NCBI GenBank assembly: GCA_934630555.1
Contig: CAKTXB010000071.1
Location: 1 to 8,338 of the forward strand
From: an uncultured Oscillospiraceae bacterium
Lineage (GTDB): Bacteria; Bacillota; Clostridia; Oscillospirales; Oscillospiraceae
Length of the DNA stretch: 8,338 nucleotides
Direction of reading: 5' to 3'
Position 1 is the first letter of the stretch; the number at the start of each line of letters is the position of its first letter. Below, piece after piece: positions 1 through 5,494 of this stretch. The notes beneath the pieces are model-generated. The model did not search any database. It was not told the DNA's origin and worked only from the letters and a program-made list of their open reading frames with translations. A program made the translations under genes and the position numbers.

Positions 1-153
1 TGCGAGGACTGCGGCGGGTTCTGGTATTTGAACCCGGGGTCGGTGTCCATTCCGAAGAACGGTTCGGCGCACAGCTGCATGACATATGCAGACGGCGTGT
101 TCTCGTGGAAAAACGTGGAGGACGGCGCAGTGTATCAGACGTGGAAGCTCTGA
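1..153 (+). CDS. yfcE: YfcE-family metallophosphodiesterase, C-terminal fragment
   Basis: The reading frame is open from base 1 and ends at TGA 151-153, giving the last 50 residues of a protein whose start lies outside the window. It contains NPGSVSIPK followed by an S-x-M stretch. This matches the conserved C-terminal strand region of YfcE/MJ0936-type calcineurin-like phosphoesterases (E. coli YfcE has NPGSVSIPKGG). Family knowledge: these are small (about 180 residue) Mn-dependent cytosolic phosphodiesterases acting on model phosphodiester substrates; the physiological substrate is not settled. The metal-binding D-x-H and G-N-H-D motifs are upstream and cannot be checked here. A two-cysteine C-x-x-C pair just before the NPGS motif is visible but not a known family hallmark. 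A hairpin terminator follows 8 bases after the stop. The identification rests on the short conserved motif and the overall C-terminal pattern. Confidence 0.8.
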   Translation, partial: CEDCGGFWYLNPGSVSIPKNGSAHSCMTYADGVFSWKNVEDGAVYQTWKL

Positions 154-161
154 GCAAAAAC

Positions 162-193
162 AAGCGCTCCGGCGGAGCACCGCCGGAACGCTT
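162..193 (+). terminator. Hairpin terminator after yfcE
   Basis: A 14-position stem (162-175 with 180-193, a single C/A mismatch at 167/188) closes a 4-base AGCA loop, starting 8 bases after the yfcE stop. The stem is GC-rich in its upper part. The following bases are not a clean T run (TTATACGC), so it may act as a weak terminator or as a 3'-end stabiliser. Confidence 0.6.
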
Positions 194-200
194 ATACGCA

Positions 201-217
201 CAAAGGCCCTGTTCCAA
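201..217 (+). repeat. 17-base direct repeat, left copy (half of a terminator stem)
   Basis: CAAAGGCCCTGTTCCAA at 201-217 is identical to 449-465. At 449-482 the sequence is the left arm and loop start of a complete terminator hairpin. Here the right arm is absent and the sequence runs on into other repeats. The two copies are 248 bases apart, start to start. This is the arrangement expected if a roughly 231-base insertion at the terminator loop duplicated its target, but a local duplication with decay is also possible. Confidence 0.75.
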
Positions 218-223
218 ACGCAC

Positions 224-291
224 CAAAAAAGCCTCGCAGAGTTTGCGCCCGCAGGCGCGAAAAAGTTTTGGATCATTTTCGGCGGCGGCGT
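224..291 (+). repeat. Dispersed intergenic repeat, copy A
   Basis: Aligns without gaps to 8271-8338, with 63 of 68 positions identical (differences at 244, 265, 266, 268 and 269). It contains a small GCGCC/GGCGC hairpin (242-261) and the left arm of the larger hairpin at 275-307. Both copies lie downstream of a gene and of terminator-like hairpins, in the same orientation relative to that gene. Copy B is cut by the window end, so the full repeat is longer than 68 bases. Confidence 0.85.
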
Positions 292-307
292 GTACGTCGC
301 CGAAAAT
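275..307. repeat. Inverted repeat (13-bp stem)
   Basis: Positions 275-287 pair with 295-307, with one G-T wobble (285/297) and a 7-base loop. The lower stem is ATTTTC/GAAAAT and the upper part is GC-rich. The left arm is shared with the repeat copy at the end of the window. Confidence 0.7.
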
Positions 308-323
308 ACTTTACGTCAGGCAA

Positions 324-362
324 GCGTATCATTTTTGCGCCAAAGGCGCAAAAATGATACGC
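324..362. repeat. Perfect 18-bp palindrome with AAA loop
   Basis: Positions 324-341 pair without mismatch with 345-362 around a 3-base AAA loop. The stem holds five A-T pairs flanked by GCGCC/GGCGC at the top and GCGTATC/GATACGC at the base. It is not adjacent to a stop codon, so it is better described as part of the composite repeat than as a gene's own terminator. Confidence 0.8.
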
Positions 363-380
363 GCAGCATGGCGCAAGCCT

Positions 381-419
381 TCTCAAACGCGGACCCAGCA
401 CAGCGGTCCGCGTTTGAGA
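381..419. repeat. Perfect 15-bp inverted repeat
   Basis: Positions 381-395 pair with 405-419 around a 9-base loop. The 3' arm shares its last two bases with the next hairpin (418-449), so in RNA the two structures would compete at their junction. Confidence 0.7.
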
Positions 420-449
420 GCGTGTCAAAAAAGTTCTTTTGACACGCTC
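418..449. repeat. GTGTCAAAA/TTTTGACAC hairpin, copy 1
   Basis: Positions 418-430 pair with 437-449 around a 6-base loop. A nearly identical hairpin lies at 8201-8232; both contain GCGTGTCAAAAAAGT and TTTTGACACGC. In both places an AAAGG...CCTTT terminator hairpin follows directly. Confidence 0.75.
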
Positions 450-482
450 AAAGGCCCTGTTCCAAGCGGAACAGGGCCTTTG
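449..482. terminator. Bidirectional terminator between yfcE and the SLH gene
   Basis: A perfect stem (449-463 with 468-482) with an AAGC loop has AAAGG on one side and CCTTT on the other, so it can terminate both strands. It ends 3 bases from the stop codon of the minus-strand SLH gene (TAA at 485-487), which marks it as that gene's terminator. It can also stop any read-through from yfcE. Confidence 0.85.
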
Positions 483-484
483 TG

Positions 485-1546
485 TTATGGATCGGTGATG
501 CGCACCAGGTCGATGCCCAGATCGCCGTCGTGGTCGATGGCGGCGATGGTGCAGGGCGCCGTGAGAGTTTGCAGCACGGACGCGTCCGCCGGGGCGTTAT
601 TATAATAGTAGGCGGTGTTTTCGGTCAGGCGATAGTCGGTGGTCTGCACAAGCTGCTGCAGACGCTCGGCGCTTGTAAATGTGCCGCAGACTTCTTCCGG
701 CACTTCACACGGCACGCCGAGGACCTGACCGTTCTGCACATAGAGGCTCACCTTGCGGCCCAGCAGCTCTGCGCCGGTCGAAACGGCAAAGTCGAGATGA
801 TAACCGGCCAGCTGTGTGACGCCTGCAGGCATCGCGGCGCCGCCGGAGAGATTTGCGGCTTCATTTGCCATGACCACGCCGGCGTAGCGCACGGCGTTAT
901 AGCGGATCTCCAGATAAGTGCGCGGGTTCATGAGCTCATCGAGCACGTACAGCGGCGTACCGTCGGCGCTGAAGCCGTGGACGGCATAGCTTTGCAGCGC
1001 GTTCAGGATCATCTGACACGCAGCCTCGCGCGTGATATACTGCTCGGGGCGGACGCTCAGCGCGTGATAGAGCCCGACGGCCTCCGCATCCTCGGCCACG
1101 TTCTGCGCCCAGCGCGCGCCGGTGTAGCGCGACGCGTCATAGCCCAGCGTGACGAGCAGCATTTTGCAGAGCTCCTGCGCCGTGACGTCATCCTGCGGGC
1201 GGAACAGGCCGCCGCTGCCGGTGACGATGTTCTCGGCGGCGCAGTAGCTGATGTAGGGCAGCGCCCAGGACGTTTCAGCTACGTCGGCAAACGAGGCGGC
1301 GTCAGCATTTGGCGCGTCGGTGTTTAAAAGCGCGATGAGCTTGGCGATCTGTGCACGTGTGACCGGCTCTTCCGGGCGGAATGAGCCGTCGCGATAGCCG
1401 GAGATGAGGCCAAGGCCCGTGAGCATCTGCACGGCTTCGGTATGGGTGATGGCAGCGGCGTCAGAAAACGCTGTCTGCGCGGCAGCCGGCAGCGCCAGCG
1501 CAAGCAGCAGGCAGACGATCAGCGCCAGACAGGCAAGGCGTTTCAT
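485..1546 (-). CDS. Short secreted S-layer homology (SLH) domain protein
   Basis: A 353-residue protein. The start chosen is ATG at 1544-1546. It follows AAAGGAAG (1554-1561, minus strand) and opens a clear signal peptide: K2-R3, a Leu/Ala core to about residue 19, then P-A-A-A before Q24. The frame runs further upstream, but that would bury the signal and the promoter. Residues about 27-74 and 86-138 are SLH repeats (F-S-D...GLISGYRDGSFRPEEPVTRAQIAKL and the FADV...FRPQDDVTAQE version). A third, degenerate one lies at about 145-195. SLH domains usually tether exported proteins to secondary cell-wall polymer. The remaining C-terminal part has no recognised catalytic domain. It ends in an aspartate-rich DHDGDLGID (338-346) that resembles a calcium-binding loop, close to the last residue. 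The protein is short for an SLH protein, and its own function is unknown. It is transcribed alone, convergent with yfcE. Confidence 0.85.
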   Translation of the reverse strand: MKRLACLALIVCLLLALALPAAAQTAFSDAAAITHTEAVQMLTGLGLISGYRDGSFRPEEPVTRAQIAKLIALLNTDAPNADAASFADVAETSWALPYISYCAAENIVTGSGGLFRPQDDVTAQELCKMLLVTLGYDASRYTGARWAQNVAEDAEAVGLYHALSVRPEQYITREAACQMILNALQSYAVHGFSADGTPLYVLDELMNPRTYLEIRYNAVRYAGVVMANEAANLSGGAAMPAGVTQLAGYHLDFAVSTGAELLGRKVSLYVQNGQVLGVPCEVPEEVCGTFTSAERLQQLVQTTDYRLTENTAYYYNNAPADASVLQTLTAPCTIAAIDHDGDLGIDLVRITDP

Positions 1547-1579
1547 GGCGGTGCTTCCTTTCGTGATCTTGCTACTGTC

Positions 1580-1608
1580 AGTATACGAGCCTGCCTGCGC
1601 GATTGCAA
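1580..1608 (-). promoter_or_regulatory. Sigma-A-type promoter of the SLH gene
   Basis: On the minus strand, TTGCAA (1603-1608) and TATACT (1580-1585) are separated by exactly 17 bases. This places the transcription start about 25 bases upstream of the ribosome binding site. It lies between the terminator of the preceding gene and the SLH start, so the gene is probably an independent unit. Confidence 0.7.
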
Positions 1609-1643
1609 GGCGTTGGGGCGGATTGTAATAAAACTGTAACAAA

Positions 1644-1673
1644 CGGCAGGGCTTTCCTTGGAAAACCCTGCCG
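1644..1673 (-). terminator. Intrinsic terminator of the DUF362 gene
   Basis: A CGGCAGGG/CCCTGCCG stem (1644-1657 with 1660-1673, one C/A mismatch) begins 20 bases after the minus-strand TAA at 1694-1696. Read on the minus strand, it is followed by TTTGTTACAGTTTTATT, a T-rich tail. Confidence 0.8.
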
Positions 1674-1693
1674 GATGGTGTAAAAATGCGATA

Positions 1694-2803
1694 TTATACG
1701 GTGTGCAGCACATAGCTGTCGCTGCCAAGACCGATCTTGACGCCGTGGGTGATGGCAGTGCGCCAATGGGTATCGGGGTGGGCGGCGTGCAGACGGTCGG
1801 CGTCGTTTTCCGTATGCTGGTCCGTGATGGCGCAGCCGGGGAGCACGGGCTGGCGGTTCACAGCGTCGGCGCAGGCAAGATCGAGCGCCACGGGGTCGAA
1901 TGAGGCGAACATGCCGACATCCGGCACGAGGGACGTGTCGTTTTCAGGGTGGCAGTCGCAGTTTGGCGCAACGTCGCGCACGATGGAGATGTGGAACGCC
2001 GGACGGCCGTCGACCACGGCTTTGGCATATTCGGCGATCTTACAGTTGAGGTTTGCGAACGATTCGTCAAATGCGGGCGTGATGGCATCCACCGGGCAGG
2101 TGGCGATGCAGCGGCCGCAGCCGACGCACTTTGTGTGGTCAATGGTGCATTTGCGGTTTACGAGCTGCGGCGCGTCGTGGGCACAGATGCGTGCGCAGGC
2201 GCCGCAGCCGATGCACACGTCCTGCCAGACGAGGGGCTTGCCGGCGGAGTGCTGCTCCATTTTGCCCGCGCGGGAGCCACAGCCCATGCCGAGGTTTTTG
2301 AGCGCGCCGCCGAAGCCCGCTTCCTCATGGCCCTTGAAGTGCGTGAGCGAAATGATGATGTCGGCGTCCATGATGGCGCGGCCGATCTTGGCGGTTTTTA
2401 CATATTCGCCGCCCACAACGGGCACCTCCACGTCATCGGAGCCCTTGAGGCCGTCGCCGATGATGATGTGACAGCCGGTGGAAAACGGCGAATAGCCGTT
2501 GGTATAGGCTGTGTCCATATGCTCCAGCGCGTTTTTGCGGCTGCCGACATACAGCGTGTTGCAGTCGGTGAGGAACGGCTTGCCGCCGCGTGCCCGGACA
2601 AGGTCGGCTACAGTTTTGGCGTAGTTTGGCCGCAGGAAGGCCAGATTGCCCAGCTCGCCAAAGTGCAGCTTGATGGCCACGAATTTGCCCTCAAAGTCAA
2701 TGCTGTCCAGCCCTGCGGCCAGACACAGCCGCTCGAGCTTCTGCTGCTGGTTCACGCCGTTTTTGCAGCGGAAATCGGTAAAATAAACATTTGATGCAGC
2801 CAT
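1694..2803 (-). CDS. DUF362 domain protein with two 4Fe-4S cluster motifs
   Basis: A 369-residue protein. The start ATG at 2801-2803 is set by GGAGG at 2811-2815 with 7-base spacing. Residues from about 30 to 190 and 250 to 330 carry the DUF362 pattern: VAIKLHFGE (42-50), FLTDCNTLYVGSR (77-89), THFKGHEEAGFGGALKNLGMGCGSRAGK (a conserved core at about 154-181), and C-D-C-HPEND with VPDVGMFASFDPVALD (282-308). A ferredoxin-like insert holds cysteines 197/200/203/207 and 226/229/232/236, two CxxCxxCxxxC motifs. The first is not followed by the usual proline (CAHDA). Family knowledge: DUF362 proteins are common in anaerobes and are suspected redox or iron-sulphur proteins, but no reaction is established. 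No signal peptide or membrane segment is visible, so it is probably cytosolic. It lies 61 bases downstream of the SleL-like gene and also has its own promoter. Confidence 0.9.
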   Translation of the reverse strand: MAASNVYFTDFRCKNGVNQQQKLERLCLAAGLDSIDFEGKFVAIKLHFGELGNLAFLRPNYAKTVADLVRARGGKPFLTDCNTLYVGSRKNALEHMDTAYTNGYSPFSTGCHIIIGDGLKGSDDVEVPVVGGEYVKTAKIGRAIMDADIIISLTHFKGHEEAGFGGALKNLGMGCGSRAGKMEQHSAGKPLVWQDVCIGCGACARICAHDAPQLVNRKCTIDHTKCVGCGRCIATCPVDAITPAFDESFANLNCKIAEYAKAVVDGRPAFHISIVRDVAPNCDCHPENDTSLVPDVGMFASFDPVALDLACADAVNRQPVLPGCAITDQHTENDADRLHAAHPDTHWRTAITHGVKIGLGSDSYVLHTV

Positions 2804-2841
2804 AAAAGCGCCTCCGATCCTAAGGATTGATCCGCTTTTAT
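2802..2841. promoter_or_regulatory. Inverted repeat between -10 box and start codon of the DUF362 gene
   Basis: ATAAAAGCG at 2802-2810 is exactly complementary to CGCTTTTAT at 2833-2841. A smaller ATCC-TAA-GGAT palindrome (2817-2827) lies inside. The arms span from the -10 hexamer to the start codon and enclose the GGAGG. It could be an operator or, if transcription starts upstream, a leader that hides the ribosome binding site. The geometry is seen; the function is inferred. Confidence 0.4.
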
Positions 2842-2868
2842 GATAGCTGCATTTTTTCGCGCTGTCAA
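2840..2868 (-). promoter_or_regulatory. Strong sigma-A promoter of the DUF362 gene, overlapping the upstream stop codon
   Basis: On the minus strand, a consensus TTGACA (2863-2868) lies 17 bases from TATCAT (2840-2845). The -35 box includes the TGA stop codon (2865-2867) of the SleL-like gene. DUF362 can therefore be expressed independently, even though no terminator separates the two genes. Confidence 0.8.
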
Positions 2869-4163
2869 TATGCCGTCTGCCCGGACAAAATGCTGAACTG
2901 GTAATTTAAAAGGCTGAAGCTGGAAGTGAACGGACGCATAAAGTTCCAATAGCCAAGCCCGCGCAGGCCGAGCTCCGACACGAGCGCAAACTTGGCCGCG
3001 CAGCTGCGCGGGTCTTCAAACCAGACCTCGTGCGCCGCGCCGCGGGCGTCGGTGTAGGAAAAATATGGCGTTTGGGCTGTTTCGTCAAACCGGATCTCAG
3101 CGCCCACCTGCGCGGCCAGCTCTGCGGCCTCCTCATTGCCGATGGACTGCGCGCGGCTCTCGCCGGCGGCATAGGGCAGCGTCCAGTTGTAGGCGTAGTT
3201 GGGAAAGCCCAGCAAGATCTTTTCTGCCGGGATCTCCGTCAGCGCATATTCGGCCACGCGGCGCACCGCGCCGATGGGCGCGACGGCCATGGGCGGGCCA
3301 TAGGTATAGCCCCACTCATAGGTCATGAGCAGCACAAGGTCGGAGTTTTCGGCGATGCGGGGGTAGTTGTGGCCCTCATAGAGCGCGCCGCGCTGGGCGG
3401 CGTTCGTTTTGGGCGCGAGCGCGGTGAGCAGGGTGCCGCCGGCCGCGTTCACAGCGGCGCGCAGACGGCCAAGAAAGCCGGTGAAGGCGTCGGCAAGCGC
3501 CGCGCCCAGAAACTCAAAATCAACGTCCACGCCCCGATAGCCGCCGCGCTGCATTTGCCGGACGGTTTCGTCAATGAGCCGCTGCGACAGCGCGGGGCTT
3601 TCCAGCACAGCCTCGGCCCGGGCGGCGGAGAACACGCCCTCCTCCGTGCGTGTGGACAGATGCAGGTATGCGTCCGTGCCGTATTCGCGCGCCAGCTGCA
3701 CAAGCGCTGCGTCGTTGGGGCGGGCGAGCGTGCCGTCGGACGCGATGCCGTAGGTGAATGGACACAGCGTGGCGGCATAGGGGAGAATGCCGCGCAGGAC
3801 GCGTTCACGCACGGCGGGGTAGGCATAGCCCAGCACCTGCACCGGGCGTGTCCGGGCGGACTCCAGCTGGAGCACGATCGTCTGGCCGGGATAGATGGTC
3901 GTGCCGCCGGAAAGGTTCGGATCGTCGCGCCAGAGCGTGCGCACGTCTGTGCCAAAGCGCCGTGCAATGGCATACAGCGTGTCGCCGGGGCGGACGGTGT
4001 ATACCGCGCCGGGCTTTAAAATGAGCAGGCACTGCCCGGCGGCAAGACGGTACGGCTCATGCAGGCCGTTGTAGCGTGCGATCAGGCCCGGCGCAAGACC
4101 GTATTGCCGGCCAATGGAATAGAGCGTCTGGCCGGACTGTACGATATGCAGCTGCAAATCCAT
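2865..4163 (-). CDS. YaaH/SleL-like spore peptidoglycan glycosidase: LysM-LysM-GH18
   Basis: A 432-residue protein, the usual length for B. subtilis YaaH and B. cereus SleL (about 430). ATG at 4161-4163 is chosen because AAAGGAG (4167-4173) precedes it, the first LysM starts at once (LHIVQSGQTLYSIGRQYG) and no later Met fits. The 3-base spacing is short. LysM 1 is at about 5-49 and LysM 2 (YTVRPGDTLYAIARRFGTD) at about 54-98; these bind peptidoglycan. The GH18 domain at about 109-412 has G-V-D-V-D-F-E (211-217), the DxDxE catalytic signature with Glu217 as acid/base. It also has LMTYEWGY (279-286) and a C-terminal YWNF. Family knowledge: these are N-acetylglucosaminidases acting on cortex muropeptides during germination, made in the mother cell without a classical signal peptide. 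None is seen here. No convincing sigma-A or sporulation promoter was found in the 100 bases upstream. Confidence 0.9.
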   Translation of the reverse strand: MDLQLHIVQSGQTLYSIGRQYGLAPGLIARYNGLHEPYRLAAGQCLLILKPGAVYTVRPGDTLYAIARRFGTDVRTLWRDDPNLSGGTTIYPGQTIVLQLESARTRPVQVLGYAYPAVRERVLRGILPYAATLCPFTYGIASDGTLARPNDAALVQLAREYGTDAYLHLSTRTEEGVFSAARAEAVLESPALSQRLIDETVRQMQRGGYRGVDVDFEFLGAALADAFTGFLGRLRAAVNAAGGTLLTALAPKTNAAQRGALYEGHNYPRIAENSDLVLLMTYEWGYTYGPPMAVAPIGAVRRVAEYALTEIPAEKILLGFPNYAYNWTLPYAAGESRAQSIGNEEAAELAAQVGAEIRFDETAQTPYFSYTDARGAAHEVWFEDPRSCAAKFALVSELGLRGLGYWNFMRPFTSSFSLLNYQFSILSGQTAY

Positions 4164-4204
4164 CAACTCCTTTACGAAAGAAGGATATGCCGCGGCGCGG
4201 GTGC

Positions 4205-4233
4205 TTGTGCGTGTCCGGGCGGCGTGGTATAAT
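4205..4233 (+). promoter_or_regulatory. Promoter of ung with extended -10
   Basis: TTGTGC (4205-4210) lies 17 bases from a perfect TATAAT (4228-4233). The latter is preceded by TG-N, an extended -10 element that compensates for the weak -35. The predicted start is about 20 bases before the ribosome binding site of ung. Confidence 0.8.
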
Positions 4234-4267
4234 GGGGCCACAAAACAGAAAACGGGAGGCGACGGCA

Positions 4268-4936
4268 ATGCTTGCACTGGGTGCATGGGATGATTCTCTG
4301 CGGACAGAAACGGAGAAGCCGTATTTTACAAAGCTGATCGGCCGTGTGGCGGCGGCGTATGACACGGGCACGGTGTATCCGCCGAAGGAGGACGTGTTTG
4401 CAGCCTTTCGGCTGACGCCGCCGGAGCAGCTGCGCGTGGTCATTCTGGGGCAGGACCCCTATCACGAGCCGGGGCAGGCGCAGGGGCTGGCGTTTTCGGT
4501 GCGCCCAGGCGTGAAGCTGCCGCCGTCGCTGCGGAATATCTTTGCAGAGCTGGCGGCAGACTGCGGCATTGCGCCGCGTGAAAGCGGCGATTTGACCGGC
4601 TGGGCAGAGCAGGGCGTGTTTCTGCTCAACACGGTACTGACCGTGGAGGCCGGAAACGCGAACAGCCACGCAGATTTCGGCTGGCAGACGTTTACGGACG
4701 CTGTGGTGGACTCTATCCGTGACCTGCCGCAGCCGGTGGCGTTCATCCTCTGGGGCGCGCAGGCACAAAAAAAGGCGGCATCCGCCGCGTCGTCCACGTT
4801 CCCGCGGCTCATTCTGCGCGCGCCGCATCCAAGCCCCTTGAGCGCCTACCGGGGATTTTTTGGAAGCAAGCCGTTTTCACAGGTGAACGCGTTTTTGCGG
4901 GCCAATGGAGAGAAAGAGATCGAGTGGGGGCGGTGA
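4268..4936 (+). CDS. ung: Uracil-DNA glycosylase (family 1)
   Basis: A 222-residue protein, matching the usual 220-230. The start ATG at 4268-4270 has GGGAGG at 4254-4259 (8-base spacing) and a promoter just upstream. It removes uracil from DNA by cleaving the N-glycosidic bond, the first step of base-excision repair after cytosine deamination or dUMP incorporation. Visible hallmarks are GQDPYH (61-66, with the water-activating Asp63), PPSLRNIF (85-92), GWAEQGVFLLN (111-121), ILWGAQAQ (160-167) and HPSPLSA (187-193, with His187). These match the E. coli active-site positions Asp64 and His187. It is a single-gene unit divergent from the SleL-like gene. The coding sequence runs into the hairpin-rich region at 4937. 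Nothing is truncated or missing. Confidence 0.97.
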   Translation: MLALGAWDDSLRTETEKPYFTKLIGRVAAAYDTGTVYPPKEDVFAAFRLTPPEQLRVVILGQDPYHEPGQAQGLAFSVRPGVKLPPSLRNIFAELAADCGIAPRESGDLTGWAEQGVFLLNTVLTVEAGNANSHADFGWQTFTDAVVDSIRDLPQPVAFILWGAQAQKKAASAASSTFPRLILRAPHPSPLSAYRGFFGSKPFSQVNAFLRANGEKEIEWGR

Positions 4937-4943
4937 GCATGCG

Positions 4944-4976
4944 CAGGGGGTTACGGGGCTTCGCCCCGGTACCCTG
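4944..4976 (+). terminator. Possible weak ung terminator hairpin
   Basis: An inner GGGGC-TTC-GCCCC hairpin (4955-4967, extended by 4954/4968) sits inside a CAGGG/CCCTG outer stem (4944-4948 with 4972-4976), starting 8 bases after the ung stop. The tail is TGGTTTTGGGTTTT, interrupted by G, so termination strength is uncertain. Confidence 0.4.
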
Positions 4977-5051
4977 TGGTTTTGGGTTTTACAGCCCTTA
5001 GGGTTGTACGGTTTTTCTGGCAGTGCCTGCTAGAGGGGCGGCTCGGCCCCC

Positions 5052-5076
5052 CTTTCTTTCCCGCGGGGAAAGAAAG
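5052..5076. repeat. CTTTCTTTCCC/GGGAAAGAAAG inverted repeat
   Basis: Positions 5052-5062 pair perfectly with 5066-5076 around a 3-base loop. The purine/pyrimidine-rich arms resemble the arms of the hairpin at 5461-5494, suggesting related repeat units. Confidence 0.6.
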
Positions 5077-5102
5077 CGCCGCCGGCGGTGTAAAGAAAGG
5101 CG

Positions 5103-5134
5103 GTCAAGGGGGCCTTCCGAATGGCCCCCTTGAC
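5103..5134. repeat. Perfect 12-bp inverted repeat, GTCAAGGGGGCC arms
   Basis: Positions 5103-5114 pair with 5123-5134 around an 8-base loop. No T tract follows on the plus strand. It is followed after 17 bases by another G5/C5 hairpin with the same AAGGGGGCC core (5152-5173), so the core is repeated. Confidence 0.65.
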
Positions 5135-5151
5135 GATCCCCCAACGGCCAC

Positions 5152-5176
5152 AAGGGGGCCTGCGGGCCCCCTTTTT
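5152..5176 (+). terminator. Intrinsic terminator, possibly the effective one for ung
   Basis: AAGGGGGCC (5152-5160) pairs perfectly with GGCCCCCTT (5165-5173) around a TGCG loop. The run of five T (5172-5176) at its 3' side makes it the best plus-strand intrinsic terminator in this region. It lies about 215 bases after the ung stop. Confidence 0.55.
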
Positions 5177-5241
5177 GGATTATCCCCCGGGGGAGCGTGG
5201 GGCAGTGCCGAGCGATTGCGCCGGAGGCGCGAGCTGGATTT

Positions 5242-5301
5242 GTTTCGTGTTACGGCGGGGCAAAGCGCTGCGCTGTTGCCCGTTTTTGGGGGTTACGAAA
5301 C
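5242..5301. repeat. Nested inverted repeat, 60 bases
   Basis: Outer arms GTTTCGT (5242-5248) and ACGAAAC (5295-5301) enclose GGGCAA/TTGCCC arms and an innermost AGCG-CTG-CGCT hairpin (5264-5274). It could form a long imperfect cruciform or RNA stem. Confidence 0.5.
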
Positions 5302-5336
5302 GCAACGACCAAAGAGCCTGAACAAAGCCCAAAACA

Positions 5337-5371
5337 CCAAATTGCAACCCAACGAAGTGGTTGCAATTTGG
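5337..5371. repeat. Perfect 13-bp inverted repeat, AT-rich arms
   Basis: CCAAATTGCAACC (5337-5349) pairs with 5359-5371 around a 9-base loop. Its AT content differs from the surrounding GC-rich palindromes. It has no adjacent coding sequence. Confidence 0.65.
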
Positions 5372-5396
5372 AGAGGACGAGCAGCGGAATGGATGA

Positions 5397-5418
5397 GCCC
5401 TGCCGCTTGCGGCGGGGC
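5397..5418. repeat. 10-bp inverted repeat with TT loop
   Basis: GCCCTGCCGC (5397-5406) pairs with GCGGCGGGGC (5409-5418), with one G-T wobble. The 2-base loop implies the innermost pair opens in practice. Confidence 0.5.
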
Positions 5419-5460
5419 GAAGGATATGGAGCTTGCGAGGACGAAAGCGCCTCTTTTCTC

Positions 5461-5494
5461 CCCATTCTTTTCTGGCAAGGCAGAAAAGAATGGG
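5461..5494. repeat. Perfect 14-bp inverted repeat, CCCATTCTTTTCTG arms
   Basis: Positions 5461-5474 pair without mismatch with 5481-5494 around a GCAAGG loop. It is among the longest perfect stems in the region, and its TTCTTTTCT-type arm resembles that at 5052-5076. Confidence 0.7.

Larger units (their letters stand above)
218..448. mobile_element. Putative small non-autonomous element or composite of palindromes
   Basis: This stretch lies between two identical 17-base direct repeats and has no credible coding content. It begins with a 68-base repeat that recurs at the end of the window. It then carries a chain of hairpins (242-261, 275-307, 324-362, 381-419, 418-449). Its ends are loosely inverted: the left end has a C-AAAAAAG stretch and the right end has CTTTTGACACGC. 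These are the hallmarks of MITE-like or REP-like intergenic elements. No transposase is present, and the true boundaries are inferred only from the flanking duplication. Confidence 0.4.

Noticed and set aside
86..605. Plus-strand open frames of 118 and 166 codons after yfcE
   Set aside because: They run through terminator hairpins and the dispersed repeat and into the SLH gene on the opposite strand, with no ribosome binding site or domain.
1949..2794. 281-codon plus-strand frame opposite the DUF362 gene, and a similar one at 482-1327 opposite the SLH gene
   Set aside because: Both are mirror frames of well-supported genes and lack domains and ribosome binding sites.
4164..4286. N-terminal extension of the SleL-like protein to an upstream ATG
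   Set aside because: The extension would overlap the ung promoter and start. It has no similarity to the family, and the LysM domain begins right after the internal ATG preceded by AAAGGAG.
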